A stretch of 52,330 nucleotides of DNA from a virus: the IMG/VR virus record IMGVR_UViG_3300007735_000753, positions 1 to 52,330 of that record. The stretch is one strand, 5' to 3'. The notes under the pieces are model-generated. The model did no database searches. It saw only the letters and a list, made by a program, of their open reading frames with translations, and was not told the DNA's origin. Below are positions 46,740 through 52,330 of this stretch, piece after piece. The position numbers and the translations under genes were made by a program. Numbering within the stretch: position 1 is the first letter of the stretch; every line of letters starts with the position of its first letter.

Positions 46740-47519
46740 TTAGAGAACAGGCTGAGGAATTGGTTCTTCATGTGAGGGCGCCTTCTGCTTGGAAAATTTT
46801 GTGTTGGGCTGGACCGCCTGGATCACACCTGCATAGGCAAGGTTCGACGCGCGGTTGTTGTAGCGGTTGCCGTCCAAGTGGATGACGTTGCGGGACCAGT
46901 CCCACGGTCCAATGAAGGCTTCGGCAACCAAGATCCGCACAGCATGCGTCCGGTCGATGGAGCCAGCCCACCCATTGAAGACCACGTAGTAGTGGCCGTT
47001 CATGTCTCTGCGCTGGTTCAGCAGGATCTTGGATTTGAGGTTGCGCACTAAGCCGTTGGAAGAAATCTCATAAGTCGGGCGCTCGGCGCACATGCGCCAC
47101 TCAATGCCTTGCTCTTGAGCTAGGTGCTGGACCCGCTTGCGCTCGAACAATGTGATGGCTGAATTGGCCTTGGGAAGAAGGGCCGCATTCACAACCTCCT
47201 TCTTCTGGCAGTGATGGATCGCAGTAGTGTGATCTATCTTGAAAAACGACGCGATGTGCGGATAAGACCAGTTGAGGGTCTCTCTCAGTCGGCGAATACA
47301 ATCACCGCGCGCGAGGGCGATTTGCCTAGATCGGGTCTTGGAGAAGATGTCTTCGAGCGAAACATCGTTCCCCGTCTTGTTGTGCCACCAGATTACCTCA
47401 CGGCACAGGGCGCGTGCTTTCTCTCGTGGCAGGAGGTTGGCGTAACCACTACGGGCGCCGACCGTCACACTATTATCGCTAAACCTCTGATTAACATTGT
47501 CGTGTTGCATCGACTGCAT
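46740..47519 (-). CDS. DnaA domain IV-like / homing-type HNH endonuclease fusion
   Basis: A 259-residue protein from ATG 47519 (GAGGGA upstream). Residues about 25-108 resemble DnaA domain IV: KTRSRQIALARGDCIRRLRE, WSYPHIASFFKIDHTTAIHH contains the DHTT signature of the DnaA HTH. Residues about 149-230 match a NUMOD4/HNH module: YEISSNGLVRNLKSKILLNQ, HAVRILVAEAFIG, VIHLDGNRYNNRASNLAYA (His192, His214, Asn). Alone each type is known in phages. Together they suggest a nuclease with DnaA-box-like targeting, or an HNH invasion of a replication gene. Confidence 0.75.
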   Translation of the reverse strand: MQSMQHDNVNQRFSDNSVTVGARSGYANLLPREKARALCREVIWWHNKTGNDVSLEDIFSKTRSRQIALARGDCIRRLRETLNWSYPHIASFFKIDHTTAIHHCQKKEVVNAALLPKANSAITLFERKRVQHLAQEQGIEWRMCAERPTYEISSNGLVRNLKSKILLNQRRDMNGHYYVVFNGWAGSIDRTHAVRILVAEAFIGPWDWSRNVIHLDGNRYNNRASNLAYAGVIQAVQPNTKFSKQKAPSHEEPIPQPVL

Positions 47520-47547
47520 TTCACTATCCCTCGATTTTAGATGACCG

Positions 47548-47781
47548 CTATTGGTTGTTCTTTTTTTCCGGCTGCGGGTTGCCGTCCGAGAGGCTGAAGA
47601 AGTCATCCAGCCCCAGTTCGATATTCCGCTCCCGAGCTGCTTCGATGATCCTTGGGATGTGGCGCGCAGGGATTGACCCACGCGACTTCCAGCCCTGAGC
47701 GGTCGTCGGGTGCTTCATGTTCAGTGCGCGGGCCAACTTGGTGAGCCCGCCGAATTTATTGATGATGGTTTCTACTTGCAT
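47548..47781 (-). CDS. Cro-like HTH regulator
   Basis: A 77-residue protein starting MQVETIINKFGGLTKLARAL. LTKLARALNMKHPTTAQGWK followed by SRGSIPARHIPRIIEAA forms a Cro/Cdc13-like helix-turn-helix. It is the first gene of the leftward operon and opposes the repressor gene. The predicted promoter puts the transcript start at or next to the A of ATG, so the mRNA may be leaderless. It probably represses the early promoters, as Cro does. Confidence 0.8.
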   Translation of the reverse strand: MQVETIINKFGGLTKLARALNMKHPTTAQGWKSRGSIPARHIPRIIEAARERNIELGLDDFFSLSDGNPQPEKKNNQ

Positions 47782-47787
47782 ACGCTG

Positions 47788-47816
47788 ACCATACGCATGC
47801 TGCGTAAATGTGTCAA
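47788..47816 (-). promoter_or_regulatory. Leftward early promoter with operator
   Basis: On the minus strand TTGACA (47816-47811), a 17-base spacer and TATGGT (47793-47788). The spacer contains the perfect operator TACGCA-TGC-TGCGTA (47792-47806). Start of transcription is predicted near 47781, which is the first base of the Cro-like start codon. Confidence 0.75.
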
Positions 47817-47854
47817 CGTGGAAAGCGTAACCCTATTTTGGGTATTTCTCGGGC

Positions 47855-48577
47855 ATGGCAGAAAGGCAGAAGCAGACGGTTTCTCAGGCTCTGGAGGCGC
47901 TCCGGGAGCGATCCGGCCTTTCCCTGCGTTCCATAGCCATAGCCATGGGGTTCAAGGGTGCTTCGTCGGTCCAGAGGTATTTCGACGGGACCTATACGAA
48001 GGAGTTCATCCCCGTCCCCTTTGCCAGGCAGTTGTGTTCCGCCCTCGTGGGTAGGGGTAATCCCCCCATCAGAGAGGAGGACATCATGTTACTAGCCGGT
48101 ATGGCTACGCCCGATGCGCCATTGCCAAACGTGGCTGCCGTAACGACATTCCCGCCCCTCAGTACCATGCCTTTAGATGTGCCAATTCGGGGGACGGCCG
48201 TGGGTGGGAACGCTGGTGACTTCAGTCTTAATGGCGAGATTGTTGATTATGCACGCCGGCCACCCGGTATTCTGAGAAACTCGCAGGTATTCTGCGTCTT
48301 CCTCCGGGGAGACAGCATGGAACCCCGCCTTGAGCCCGGGGACCTTCTCTATGTGAACCCTGCCCGACCCGCCAAGCCCGGGGATGACGTGCTGGTGGAA
48401 ATGCTCCCCACTGAGCCGGGTGAGCCTGGACATGCCTATATAAAGCGCCTTGAGGGGCAGACCCCCACCAAGCTGATTGTCCGCCAGTTCAATCCTGCCA
48501 AACGATTCGAACTCCCCCTCAACAGGGTGGTGCGCGTGTCGCCGATTATGAGAACCGCCGAACTCCTCGGCCTCTGA
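47855..48577 (+). CDS. CI/LexA-like repressor (HTH plus S24 peptidase)
   Basis: A 240-residue lysogeny repressor. Residues about 6-45 are an HTH (ALEALRERSGLSLRSIAIAM and GASSVQRYFDG). Residues about 107-235 are the S24 self-cleavage and dimerisation domain with Ser154 in LRGDSMEP and Lys197 in YIKRLEG. A likely cleavage loop lies at GTAVGGNAG (113-121). DNA damage would trigger RecA-assisted self-cleavage and induction. It probably binds the TACGCA-N3-TGCGTA operators in the flanking promoters. There is no clear ribosome-binding site; the start could be leaderless or weak. Confidence 0.9.
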   Translation: MAERQKQTVSQALEALRERSGLSLRSIAIAMGFKGASSVQRYFDGTYTKEFIPVPFARQLCSALVGRGNPPIREEDIMLLAGMATPDAPLPNVAAVTTFPPLSTMPLDVPIRGTAVGGNAGDFSLNGEIVDYARRPPGILRNSQVFCVFLRGDSMEPRLEPGDLLYVNPARPAKPGDDVLVEMLPTEPGEPGHAYIKRLEGQTPTKLIVRQFNPAKRFELPLNRVVRVSPIMRTAELLGL

Positions 48578-48629
48578 TTCCCTTCCCCAGCCTGCCAAGC
48601 CACGCGCTACCCTGCGCGCGCAATATTCT

Positions 48630-48715
48630 TGCGTAAATTATTTTCGCCTTCTGCGTAAATTCATACGTTTCTCGCGTTGACACCGTACGCAATACGCGTA
48701 TAGTCATACGCATCA
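48630..48715 (+). promoter_or_regulatory. Rightward early promoter with operator array
   Basis: TTGACA (48677-48682), a 16-base spacer and TATAGT (48699-48704). The spacer holds TACGCA-ATA-CGCGTA (48686-48700), the same operator with one mismatch. Half-sites TGCGTAAAT begin at 48630 and 48652, 22 bases apart, and TACGCA at 48707. The rightward early operon begins at 48732. The whole gap 48578-48731 has no gene and seems devoted to this control region. Confidence 0.75.
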
Positions 48716-48731
48716 ACGCGAGAGCAACACC

Positions 48732-49040
48732 ATGCAGACCACAGCCAACGTCATCGCCGAAGCTTGCAGCGCCAAGAGTGTGCGCGTCCATGCGGATGGG
48801 GATCGTGAGTGGGTCTATGTCAACACCCAGACCGACTCCGAAGAAGCCGCCCTTGAGTTTCTCCAGAACACGAGAAACTACCTCCGCTCCTGCGGGTGGC
48901 AGGTCTGCGCCTTCTCTAACGGGTTCTTCTTTGTAGGGACACAGAAGATCCACACGGCTGGCATTGATGCCATGCGAGGCTCGGGACCGCGCACTGCGTG
49001 GGAGCAGAAGATGATCTCTACCTGCACGGGGTGGGATTGA
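48732..49040 (+). CDS. First gene of rightward early operon, unknown
   Basis: A 102-residue protein starting MQTTANVIAEACSAKSVRVH. It contains two short alpha/beta segments (YVNTQTDSEEAALEFLQNTR and GWQVCAFSNGFFFVGTQKI). It is directly under control of the repressor operator, so it is among the earliest expressed products. No family is recognised. Only four bases separate it from the next gene. Confidence 0.55.
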   Translation: MQTTANVIAEACSAKSVRVHADGDREWVYVNTQTDSEEAALEFLQNTRNYLRSCGWQVCAFSNGFFFVGTQKIHTAGIDAMRGSGPRTAWEQKMISTCTGWD

Positions 49041-49044
49041 GCCC

Positions 49045-49260
49045 ATGCAGATCGAAACCAACATCAACGAGCTGGTGCAACTCAGGGAGCGTCTCGGACT
49101 GAGGGATGTTTCGTTTCCAGCGTCAATCACATGCCACGGGCCAGGATACTGGACCGTGCAGGTTTCCGAGGTCGGCGCCTGGTTCGGAAAGACCAGCGAG
49201 GACGCACTGTCATCCGCAAGGGGTGGCCTTCTCAACATGCTGAACAACAGGAGCAGGTGA
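49045..49260 (+). CDS. Small unknown early protein
   Basis: A 71-residue protein starting MQIETNINELVQLRERLGLR. An N-terminal helix is followed by a beta hairpin (GYWTVQVSEVGAWFGK) and a second helix ending NNRSR. It may be a small DNA- or protein-binding accessory factor. It lies one base before the next gene's ATG. Confidence 0.5.
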   Translation: MQIETNINELVQLRERLGLRDVSFPASITCHGPGYWTVQVSEVGAWFGKTSEDALSSARGGLLNMLNNRSR

Positions 49261-49261
49261 C

Positions 49262-49516
49262 ATGAACATTTATGTAACTACAGAAACATCCATGACGCCT
49301 GTTGAGCGTGCGGAGGCTTTGGTGGCGGGCATCTTCTCCAGTGTGAAGGCTCTGGAAGACTTCATGCGGTCTTACCCGCTGGTGGACTTCAGGGAGATTG
49401 AGAAAGACCTGATGGACATTCAGGATCGGGTGGTGGGCCTTGCAGTCAAGGCTGACAAGTTCCGCCGCAATGAGGAACTGGACGCAGTGATCGACGCAGG
49501 GGGGATTTCCATATGA
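49262..49516 (+). CDS. Small unknown early protein
   Basis: An 84-residue acidic helical protein starting MNIYVTTETSMTPVERAEAL. YPLVDFREIEKDLMDIQDRV and VKADKFRRNEELDAVID suggest a coiled-coil dimer. Its stop overlaps the start of the small membrane protein in an ATGA. No function recognised. Confidence 0.5.
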   Translation: MNIYVTTETSMTPVERAEALVAGIFSSVKALEDFMRSYPLVDFREIEKDLMDIQDRVVGLAVKADKFRRNEELDAVIDAGGISI

Positions 49517-49689
49517 CCCCCGGACAAGCAAGTGCAACTGCCGTTGCCTGCGCCCTCGTCTTCTGGAGCATGATTGTTTGCTTCAATATTGGAAGGGCTA
49601 ACCCAGCGACACAACTTCGCTCGGCTTGTGATGTTGCCGACCGCGCTGACCTCAAGGCTGGCTACTATAAGCCGGCACGGGGGCAGTGA
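49513..49689 (+). CDS. Small single-pass membrane protein
   Basis: A 58-residue protein, MTPGQASATAVACALVFWSM onward. A hydrophobic segment at about 8-28 is followed by a polar tail (RANPATQLRSACDVADRADL). It starts in an ATGA overlap and ends in a TGATG overlap, which supports translation. Could be an early exclusion or regulatory membrane peptide; the role is unknown. Confidence 0.5.
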   Translation: MTPGQASATAVACALVFWSMIVCFNIGRANPATQLRSACDVADRADLKAGYYKPARGQ

Positions 49690-49916
49690 TGGGTGACGAT
49701 AACATCGTGCGGTTTTCTCCCCCCTCAAAGAAGCCCAACCCCGAATATCTTCTCAGCGAAGAGGAGAACAAGCGTGAGGCACGGTCGAACCTGGCCGCTG
49801 CCATTGCCATGCTGCAGAAGCCTTACGGGGAAGAGGACTTGGAGAAAACCCTCCAGCTTATCAACGAAGCGTGGGGAATTGTCTGCGGGATTTTCATCAT
49901 GAGGCCCGACCGGTGA
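49689..49916 (+). CDS. Small unknown early protein
   Basis: A 75-residue protein starting MGDDNIVRFSPPSKKPNPEY (GTG 49686 is an alternative). A helical second half (REARSNLAAAIAMLQKPYGE, then DLEKTLQLINEAWG) suggests a small helical bundle. The stop overlaps the HNH gene's GTG by four bases. Confidence 0.5.
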   Translation: MGDDNIVRFSPPSKKPNPEYLLSEEENKREARSNLAAAIAMLQKPYGEEDLEKTLQLINEAWGIVCGIFIMRPDR

Positions 49917-50332
49917 CCAAGCGCCCGCATATCTCAAACAAGGTTTTGGTCCAGATCGCCATCCAGCAATCCATGAACGGGTGGATCTCCTGCCCCCTGT
50001 GCCACGCCCCGCTCTTCCCGGAAGAGCCGCGCATCCTCGAGCACATGGTCCCTCATGAACTGGGTGGGTCATCCGATGCTGAGAACCTTCGCTTCGTTCA
50101 TAAGGACTGCGCCTCCCGGAAGACAAACGGAAGCAAGGCAACATCTGCCGGCGGAGACCTTCACAAGATCGCAAAGGGCAAGCGCCTGGAGCGGGCAAGG
50201 CTGGCTCATGAAGCAGCGGTGCTGGGAAAGACCTTCAAGCCGGAAGAGCCCTACACATTCGTCAAGCGCAAATCGCGTCCCATTCCCTCCCGTCCATTTC
50301 CAACAAGGAAGCCACGCAATGGCCACGCCTAA
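49913..50332 (+). CDS. HNH endonuclease
   Basis: A 139-residue protein. GTG 49913 is chosen because it overlaps the upstream TGA; ATG 49871 lies inside that gene. CPLCHAPLF supplies two metal cysteines. EHMVPHELGGSSDAENLRFV and HKDCASRKTNGSKA provide the H-N-H residues and a second zinc pair. The last part is basic. HNH proteins of this size often act in phage recombination or packaging; early placement favours recombination. Confidence 0.8.
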   Translation: MTKRPHISNKVLVQIAIQQSMNGWISCPLCHAPLFPEEPRILEHMVPHELGGSSDAENLRFVHKDCASRKTNGSKATSAGGDLHKIAKGKRLERARLAHEAAVLGKTFKPEEPYTFVKRKSRPIPSRPFPTRKPRNGHA

Positions 50333-50960
50333 GAAGGGTTACTTCACGCAGGACGGGACGAAGGTTCCTTCTGTCACCACGATTTTATCAAGGTTCAAGG
50401 AAAGTGGGGGGCTTCTTCACTGGGCGTGGAAGCTTGGCACGGAGGGGAAGGACTATCGCTCTGTACGGGATCAAGCAGCAGATGCTGGAACCCTCGCCCA
50501 CGAGATGATCGACGCCTACATCCATAAGCAGCCGATGACGGTTGAGGGGGATGGTGAAGTTGTTCGTCAGGCAAGGAATGCGTTCCAGGCTTACTGCAAC
50601 TGGGAAGCATCGTCTGGCATCAAGATTGAGTGGACCGAAAGGCAGTTGATATCCGAGCAGCACAAGTTCGGTGGAACGCCAGATGCGTTTGGCATCATTG
50701 ATAACAAGCCGATCCTATTGGACTGGAAGACAAGCAACAGCGTCTATTCCGACTACCTGATCCAGCTGGCGGCCTATGCCCTGCTCATCAAGGAGAATTA
50801 CGGAGTGGACGTTCAGGGGCACTACCTCTGCCGCTTCTCCAAGGAAAATGGGGACTTCAGCGTCCACCACTACCCTGATCTTTCCGAGGCGACGAAGATG
50901 TTTCTTCTCCTGCGAGAAGCATACGACCTCGACAAAATCATTCGCAAACGCGCGGCTTAA
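50319..50960 (+). CDS. PD-(D/E)XK exonuclease (Cas4/RecB-like)
   Basis: A 213-residue protein. VPSVTTILSRFKESGGLLHW, DAGTLAHEMIDAYI (motif His and Glu), FGGTPDAFGIIDNKPILLDWKTSN (in pieces: GTPDAFG and LLDWKTS carry the D and D-x-K residues) and QLAAYALLIKENYGVD (motif QxxxY) are the usual RecB-family nuclease elements. It overlaps the HNH gene by 14 bases. With the following OB-type gene it may form a phage recombination pair. Confidence 0.85.
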   Translation: MATPKKGYFTQDGTKVPSVTTILSRFKESGGLLHWAWKLGTEGKDYRSVRDQAADAGTLAHEMIDAYIHKQPMTVEGDGEVVRQARNAFQAYCNWEASSGIKIEWTERQLISEQHKFGGTPDAFGIIDNKPILLDWKTSNSVYSDYLIQLAAYALLIKENYGVDVQGHYLCRFSKENGDFSVHHYPDLSEATKMFLLLREAYDLDKIIRKRAA

Positions 50961-50980
50961 TTCGAAGAAGGAGACTGAAC

Positions 50981-51415
50981 ATGCAGATCGAAATCACCAA
51001 TATCTACCCCCCAAAGAAGCCAGGATGGAGCGCCTCCATCAAGGGCAAGGATGGGAACTATTACGGGGTGAAGGAGAATGTGGCGAATACCCTCGCAACG
51101 GGTCAGGTCATCACCGCTGACGTTGCCACTAAGGAAAAGGACGGGAAGACCTACAGGGACATCATCAAGATCCACGATGCCGGTCCGTCTGGTTCACCCG
51201 CTCCATCTGCACAGCCAGCAGCGCACATTCCATCCGTTCTACGCTATGGGAACACCGACGAAAGCACGGCGGAGCGCATCTTCGTGTGCGGGTTCGTGAA
51301 CGCGGTATCGCCCAAGATCTACGAGAAGATGGGCAATGTGAACTCGGAGCAGTTGACTGCTCTGGTTCAGGTTGCACGTGTCACGTGGGCTGAGACGTTC
51401 GGGAAGAAGGGGTAG
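50981..51415 (+). CDS. Putative ssDNA-binding/recombination partner protein
   Basis: A 144-residue protein starting MQIEITNIYPPKKPGWSASI. The first 70 residues are beta-rich (NYYGVKENVANTLATGQVIT, then KTYRDIIKI) like an OB fold. A Pro/Ala/Ser linker and a helical end (NSEQLTALVQVARVTWAETF) follow. GAAGGAGA lies seven bases upstream. Position next to the exonuclease suggests a single-strand-binding role, but homology is not certain. Confidence 0.55.
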   Translation: MQIEITNIYPPKKPGWSASIKGKDGNYYGVKENVANTLATGQVITADVATKEKDGKTYRDIIKIHDAGPSGSPAPSAQPAAHIPSVLRYGNTDESTAERIFVCGFVNAVSPKIYEKMGNVNSEQLTALVQVARVTWAETFGKKG

Positions 51416-51419
51416 CCCG

Positions 51420-51485
51420 ATGAACAAGGTCATGTATGGGATGGCTAAGGCAGCGTGCATCGTTCAGCAAGAGGAGCGCGGCTGA
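51420..51485 (+). CDS. Possible 21-residue peptide
   Basis: An ORF of 21 codons (MNKVMYGMAKAACIVQQEER onward) fills the gap between its neighbours, and its stop is directly followed by the next ATG. There is no clear Shine-Dalgarno sequence. It could be a leader peptide or chance. Confidence 0.25.
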   Translation: MNKVMYGMAKAACIVQQEERG

Positions 51486-51668
51486 ATGAGCGACTACAGC
51501 GACCCGTTTGAAAGCCCTTACCTCAAGCGCCTGCGCGTGTGGAAAGACCGCGCGCGGGAGGCTGAGAGACTGAGGACGCAGGCAGAACTGCAATGGAAAA
51601 TAATTGACGCAATGAACGAAGCAGAGAGCCGTGGATGGGTAACAACGGGTCAGGGCAAAGCAACATGA
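51486..51668 (+). CDS. Small unknown early protein
   Basis: A 60-residue protein starting MSDYSDPFESPYLKRLRVWK, charged and helical (DRAREAERLRTQAELQWKII). GAGGAG lies in the upstream coding end. Its stop overlaps the next ATG (ATGA). Likely a small coiled-coil adaptor. Unknown. Confidence 0.5.
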   Translation: MSDYSDPFESPYLKRLRVWKDRAREAERLRTQAELQWKIIDAMNEAESRGWVTTGQGKAT

Positions 51669-52000
51669 GCAACCGCCGCCCCCAAAGCGAAATCTACCAA
51701 GAAGCCTATGAGCGGTTTGTTTCACTCGACGCTAAAGCCCGGCTTCTCGAAGACACCAAGTCGATATTCTTCGCACAACTCTGCACGGACTTTGCTGGAG
51801 ACTTTCCAGGCTACAGCGTCAGCAAGGTCGAGATGAAGGTGAAGGCATCCGACCGCTACGAGCAGTTTGTCCGCTCTATGGTCGATGCACGCACCGAAGC
51901 CAACAAGGCCAAGGTCGCGGTTGAAGTGGCCCGCATGAAATATTGGGAGAACAGCCAAGATCGTGCTGACGAGAGGTTCACGGCGAGAGGTGCGACATGA
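51665..52000 (+). CDS. Unknown early helical protein
   Basis: A 111-residue protein starting MSNRRPQSEIYQEAYERFVS. ATG 51665 is chosen from the ATGA overlap. It is almost wholly helical (SMVDARTEANKAKVAVEVAR) with central aromatic residues. Similar helical proteins occur in early operons of alphaproteobacterial phages, without a role. It ends in an ATGA overlap with the membrane-protein gene. Confidence 0.5.
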   Translation: MSNRRPQSEIYQEAYERFVSLDAKARLLEDTKSIFFAQLCTDFAGDFPGYSVSKVEMKVKASDRYEQFVRSMVDARTEANKAKVAVEVARMKYWENSQDRADERFTARGAT

Positions 52001-52195
52001 GCGTTCTGCTGACACTGTACTTGGCTGGGATGCCACTCGCAGCCGCGCTCATGCTGTGGTCGCTCGTTGGGATAGACGAGCGAAGACTGGCGCGAGCTTT
52101 GCACACTTCCGGGGATGGCTGCGCTGGTGGTGTTTGTCGTGCTGTGGCCTGTGTTTTTAGCCATCAGCGTTTATGAAGTTTGGTCGGAGAGGTAG
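51997..52195 (+). CDS. Two-pass membrane protein, apparently frameshifted at a G4 run
   Basis: The first frame encodes MSVLLTLYLAGMPLAAALML and further residues to about 39 and stops at 52176. The next frame, from ATG 52115, encodes MAALVVFVVLWPVFLAISVY and ends at 52195. Reading three instead of four G at 52111-52114 joins them into a protein of about 65 residues with two transmembrane segments. Either two coupled tiny genes or a one-base error exists. It directly precedes the methyltransferase GTG at 52200. Confidence 0.5.
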
Positions 52196-52199
52196 CCGC

Positions 52200-52330
52200 G
52201 TGAAGGTACTCGACCTTTTTTCAGGCATAGGCGGCTTTAGCCTTGGACTAGGGCGCGCAGGAATGCAGACGGTTGCATTCTGTGAAATCGACCCGTTTTG
52301 CAGGCAAGTCCTGAAAAAGCATTGGCCCCA
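52200..52330 (+). CDS. 5' end of the Dcm-like methyltransferase (continues at base 1)
   Basis: GTG 52200 with GGAGAGG nine bases upstream starts MKVLDLFSGIGGFSLGLGRA, motif I of C5-methyltransferases. The sequence from 52204 repeats bases 1-127, so the complete gene is read across the join into the feature at 3-729. Presented here as the true start. Confidence 0.85.
   Translation, partial: MKVLDLFSGIGGFSLGLGRAGMQTVAFCEIDPFCRQVLKKHWP
52204..52330. repeat. Terminal direct repeat, right copy
   Basis: Identical to 1-127. It shows that the contig ends overlap and the assembled molecule is circular or circularly permuted, 52203 bp in unique length. Confidence 0.95.

Overview
The window is one complete temperate bacteriophage genome, given as a linear contig. 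Bases 1-127 recur exactly as 52204-52330, so the molecule closes into a circle (or was circularly permuted) of about 52.2 kb, and the cytosine methyltransferase gene runs across the join. There is a large terminase, portal, scaffold, capsid, a gp4-like head completion protein and a P22 gp10-like tail stabilisation protein. There is no recognisable tape measure, sheath or tube protein, so the virion is probably short-tailed (podovirus-like). The tyrosine integrase, the S24 repressor and the style of the many small genes suggest an alphaproteobacterial host, perhaps Hyphomicrobiales. The host assignment is inference.

Layout. (1) 47.8-48.7 kb is the switch: a LexA/CI-like repressor (+) lies between a leftward promoter, which drives a Cro-like gene, and a rightward early promoter. 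Both promoters carry the same type of operator, TACGCA-N3-TGCGTA, between -35 and -10. (2) Rightward early operon, 48.7 kb through the join to 4.3 kb: small accessory proteins, an HNH nuclease, a PD-(D/E)XK exonuclease with a possible ssDNA-binding partner, a Dcm-type methyltransferase, more small genes, a truncated excisionase-like ORF, the integrase, an attP-like repeat region, two tiny membrane proteins and a tRNA-Arg(UCU). (3) Leftward early operon, 47.8 to 40.7 kb: Cro-like protein, DnaA-domain-IV/HNH fusion, DUF1064 protein, SNF2-type helicase, N4/N6 methyltransferase, winged-helix regulator, replication initiator and unknowns. It ends at a strong intrinsic terminator at 40557-40584. (4) Leftward late operon, 40.4 to 4.8 kb: terminases, portal, minor virion proteins, scaffold, capsid, a glycosyltransferase/MptE-like/FkbM fusion, a long series of small proline-, glycine- or lysine-rich probable internal or ejection proteins, tail fibres, endolysin, XhlA-like protein, metallophosphoesterase, C39-like peptidase, holin and nested spanins. 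Two plus-strand genes (11470-11715 and 38336-38524) interrupt this block like morons.

The most unusual signals are these. Short linear motifs (D-[NT]-R-D-[VI]-F-[ED]-K, MPY, R-x3-[LF]-x2-[AS]-x-M-x-[RK], and basic C-terminal tails) are shared by otherwise unrelated small virion-region proteins and may be a packaging or assembly code. The dcm region appears to encode methyltransferase-related protein in two frames, both broken at the same G9 tract. A three-domain sugar-transfer fusion lies inside the head gene cluster. A DnaA-like domain is fused to a homing-type HNH nuclease. Both moron-like genes share a CTAG stop with the opposite-strand gene. Several genes seem to use ATT, ACG or CTG starts. 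Frame breaks cluster near the contig join, so some may be assembly errors.
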